This document shows positions 6,669 through 7,721 of a stretch of DNA of 7,721 bases, in pieces (within the stretch, counting starts at the first letter, position 1; each line of letters opens with the position of its first letter). The stretch comes from Bacteroidota bacterium (GTDB lineage Bacteria > Bacteroidota > Bacteroidia > Chitinophagales > Chitinophagaceae). Both the position numbers and the translations under genes were made by a program. The notes below the pieces were generated by a model that was given only the letters and a program-made list of their open reading frames with translations, was not told the origin of the DNA and did no database searches. The DNA is taken from assembly GCA_028877005.1 (NCBI GenBank), contig JAGWPI010000368.1, positions 1-7,721 on the forward strand, in the 5' to 3' direction.

Positions 6669-7694
6669 TTATTTAACTGTCCATGAAGTTAATCCGTGTT
6701 GTGTAAATTGGTAGGGTTTTACAATTCCACCAAAATTATTCAATACTTCTATTACTTTATAACGGGTATTATTTGGGCAATAAAATGTCATAAATCCGCC
6801 TCCACCGGCACCACTAATTTTTCCGCCTGTTGCACCGGCTTGTTTGGCAGAAAGATAAATATCTTCAATAAAAGAATTTGAAATATTATGAGCCATTTTT
6901 CTTTTTTCCTGAAACCCAAAATCTAAAATTTCGCCAATTTCGTGTAAACGCCCTTTTAATAAAGCCTCTTTCATCATTTTAGATTGTTCTTTTAATTGAT
7001 GCATGGCTTCAATACTTTTTTCGTTTTTGGTATGTACATTTTTTTGTTGTTCTTTAATGATATCTGCCGACTCTCGGCTAGTTTGTGTATAATATAAAAC
7101 TAAATTATGTTCTAATTCATTTAAATATTCTTGCTTAATACGTAACGGATTCACAATAACTTTATCAGTTGCATAAAACTCCATAAAGTTAACACCGCCA
7201 AAAGTTGCGGCATATTGGTCTTGTTTACCGCCTGCTAATTTTAAATCATTTCTTTCAATATCATATGCATAGTGGGCAATATCATAATCTCCCAATGGTA
7301 ATTTTAACATTTCTACAAATGCACCAATAATAGCAACAACAAGGGTAGAAGAGGTGCCTAAACCGCTTCCTGCCGGAACATCTACATAGGTTGATAATTT
7401 AAAGCCTGTAAGTGGTAATCCGTAGTCATTTTGAATACGATTATATACACCTTTTGCCAAATCTAATTGCCCATCAATAGGCAATTGTGGCATCCATTCA
7501 AAGCGTTGTTCTTCTCTTCTGTCAATGGCTTCTATAATAATACCATTTTCCTGAATTGGCTCTATAGAGGCATAGGCATACAATGAAATAGTTGCATTGA
7601 GAATAGCACCACCAAATTCATCGCTATATGGACTTACATCGGTACCACCACCAGCAAGGCCTAACCGTAAGGGGGTTTTGCTTCTGTAGATCAT
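6669..7694 (-). CDS. hddA: D-glycero-alpha-D-manno-heptose 7-phosphate kinase (GHMP family)
   Basis: HddA phosphorylates C1 of heptose 7-phosphate with ATP to give the alpha-1,7-bisphosphate, the step that commits the sugar to the GDP-heptose branch rather than the ADP-beta-heptose branch. The 341-residue protein is a complete GHMP-type kinase. Motif 1 is SKTPLRLGLAGGGTDVSPY (5-23). The ATP-binding motif 2 is PAGSGLGTSST (107-117). GGKQDQYAATFGG (155-167) carries the likely catalytic Asp159. Motif 3 is GGKISGAGGGGFM (290-302). Such proteins are sometimes labelled 'dehydrogenase' or 'galactokinase-like' in databases, but the motifs are those of a kinase and the neighbours fix the substrate. 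The ATG at 7694 sits directly before the conserved RSKTPLRLG. gmhA follows after 11 bases. Only 27 bases lie upstream before the window ends, so whether this is the first gene of the operon cannot be seen. Confidence 0.93.
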   Translation of the reverse strand: MIYRSKTPLRLGLAGGGTDVSPYSDEFGGAILNATISLYAYASIEPIQENGIIIEAIDRREEQRFEWMPQLPIDGQLDLAKGVYNRIQNDYGLPLTGFKLSTYVDVPAGSGLGTSSTLVVAIIGAFVEMLKLPLGDYDIAHYAYDIERNDLKLAGGKQDQYAATFGGVNFMEFYATDKVIVNPLRIKQEYLNELEHNLVLYYTQTSRESADIIKEQQKNVHTKNEKSIEAMHQLKEQSKMMKEALLKGRLHEIGEILDFGFQEKRKMAHNISNSFIEDIYLSAKQAGATGGKISGAGGGGFMTFYCPNNTRYKVIEVLNNFGGIVKPYQFTQHGLTSWTVK

Positions 7695-7721
7695 AACGAT
7701 TTATTTTGTTGTTTAAAATTG

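Overview
The window looks like a low-GC chromosomal segment of a member of the Bacteroidota, perhaps near the Chitinophagia/Sphingobacteriia. The reasons are the AT-rich composition, starts without Shine-Dalgarno sequences, a good match to the Bacteroidota promoter form (TTG ... TAnnTTTG) upstream of the tRNA, and protein sequences typical of that phylum. The family-level guess is inference. I see no insertion sequence, phage gene, CRISPR array or rRNA.

Left part (1-971): the 3' end of a sodium/sugar symporter gene of the vSGLT type enters from the left edge. A hairpin flanked by A and T tracts (724-757) follows and can stop transcription from both sides. A tRNA-Asp(GUC) gene lies on the minus strand (771-844) with its own putative promoter.

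Middle (974-3654, plus strand): three housekeeping genes run in the same direction with short gaps. They are accA (fatty acid synthesis), dapA (lysine and diaminopimelate synthesis) and cmk (CMP/dCMP phosphorylation). All look intact.

Right part (3695-7694, minus strand): five genes converge on cmk. In transcription order they are hddA, gmhA, hddC, gmhB and a secreted protein of unknown function. The first four make up a set for GDP-D-glycero-alpha-D-manno-heptose. GmhA isomerises sedoheptulose 7-phosphate, HddA phosphorylates C1 to give the alpha-1,7-bisphosphate, GmhB removes the C7 phosphate and HddC adds the nucleotide. The product would feed a surface glycan (LPS, capsule, S-layer or exopolysaccharide). 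Glycosyltransferases are not in view, and the operon may begin beyond the right edge.

Most of the window is ordinary. The points most worth a second look are the GmhB active site (Asn at a usual metal-binding Asp, zinc loop absent), a two-part inverted repeat between gmhA and hddC, and the unknown secreted protein that ends the heptose gene run. I found no convincing sign of a wholly new system.
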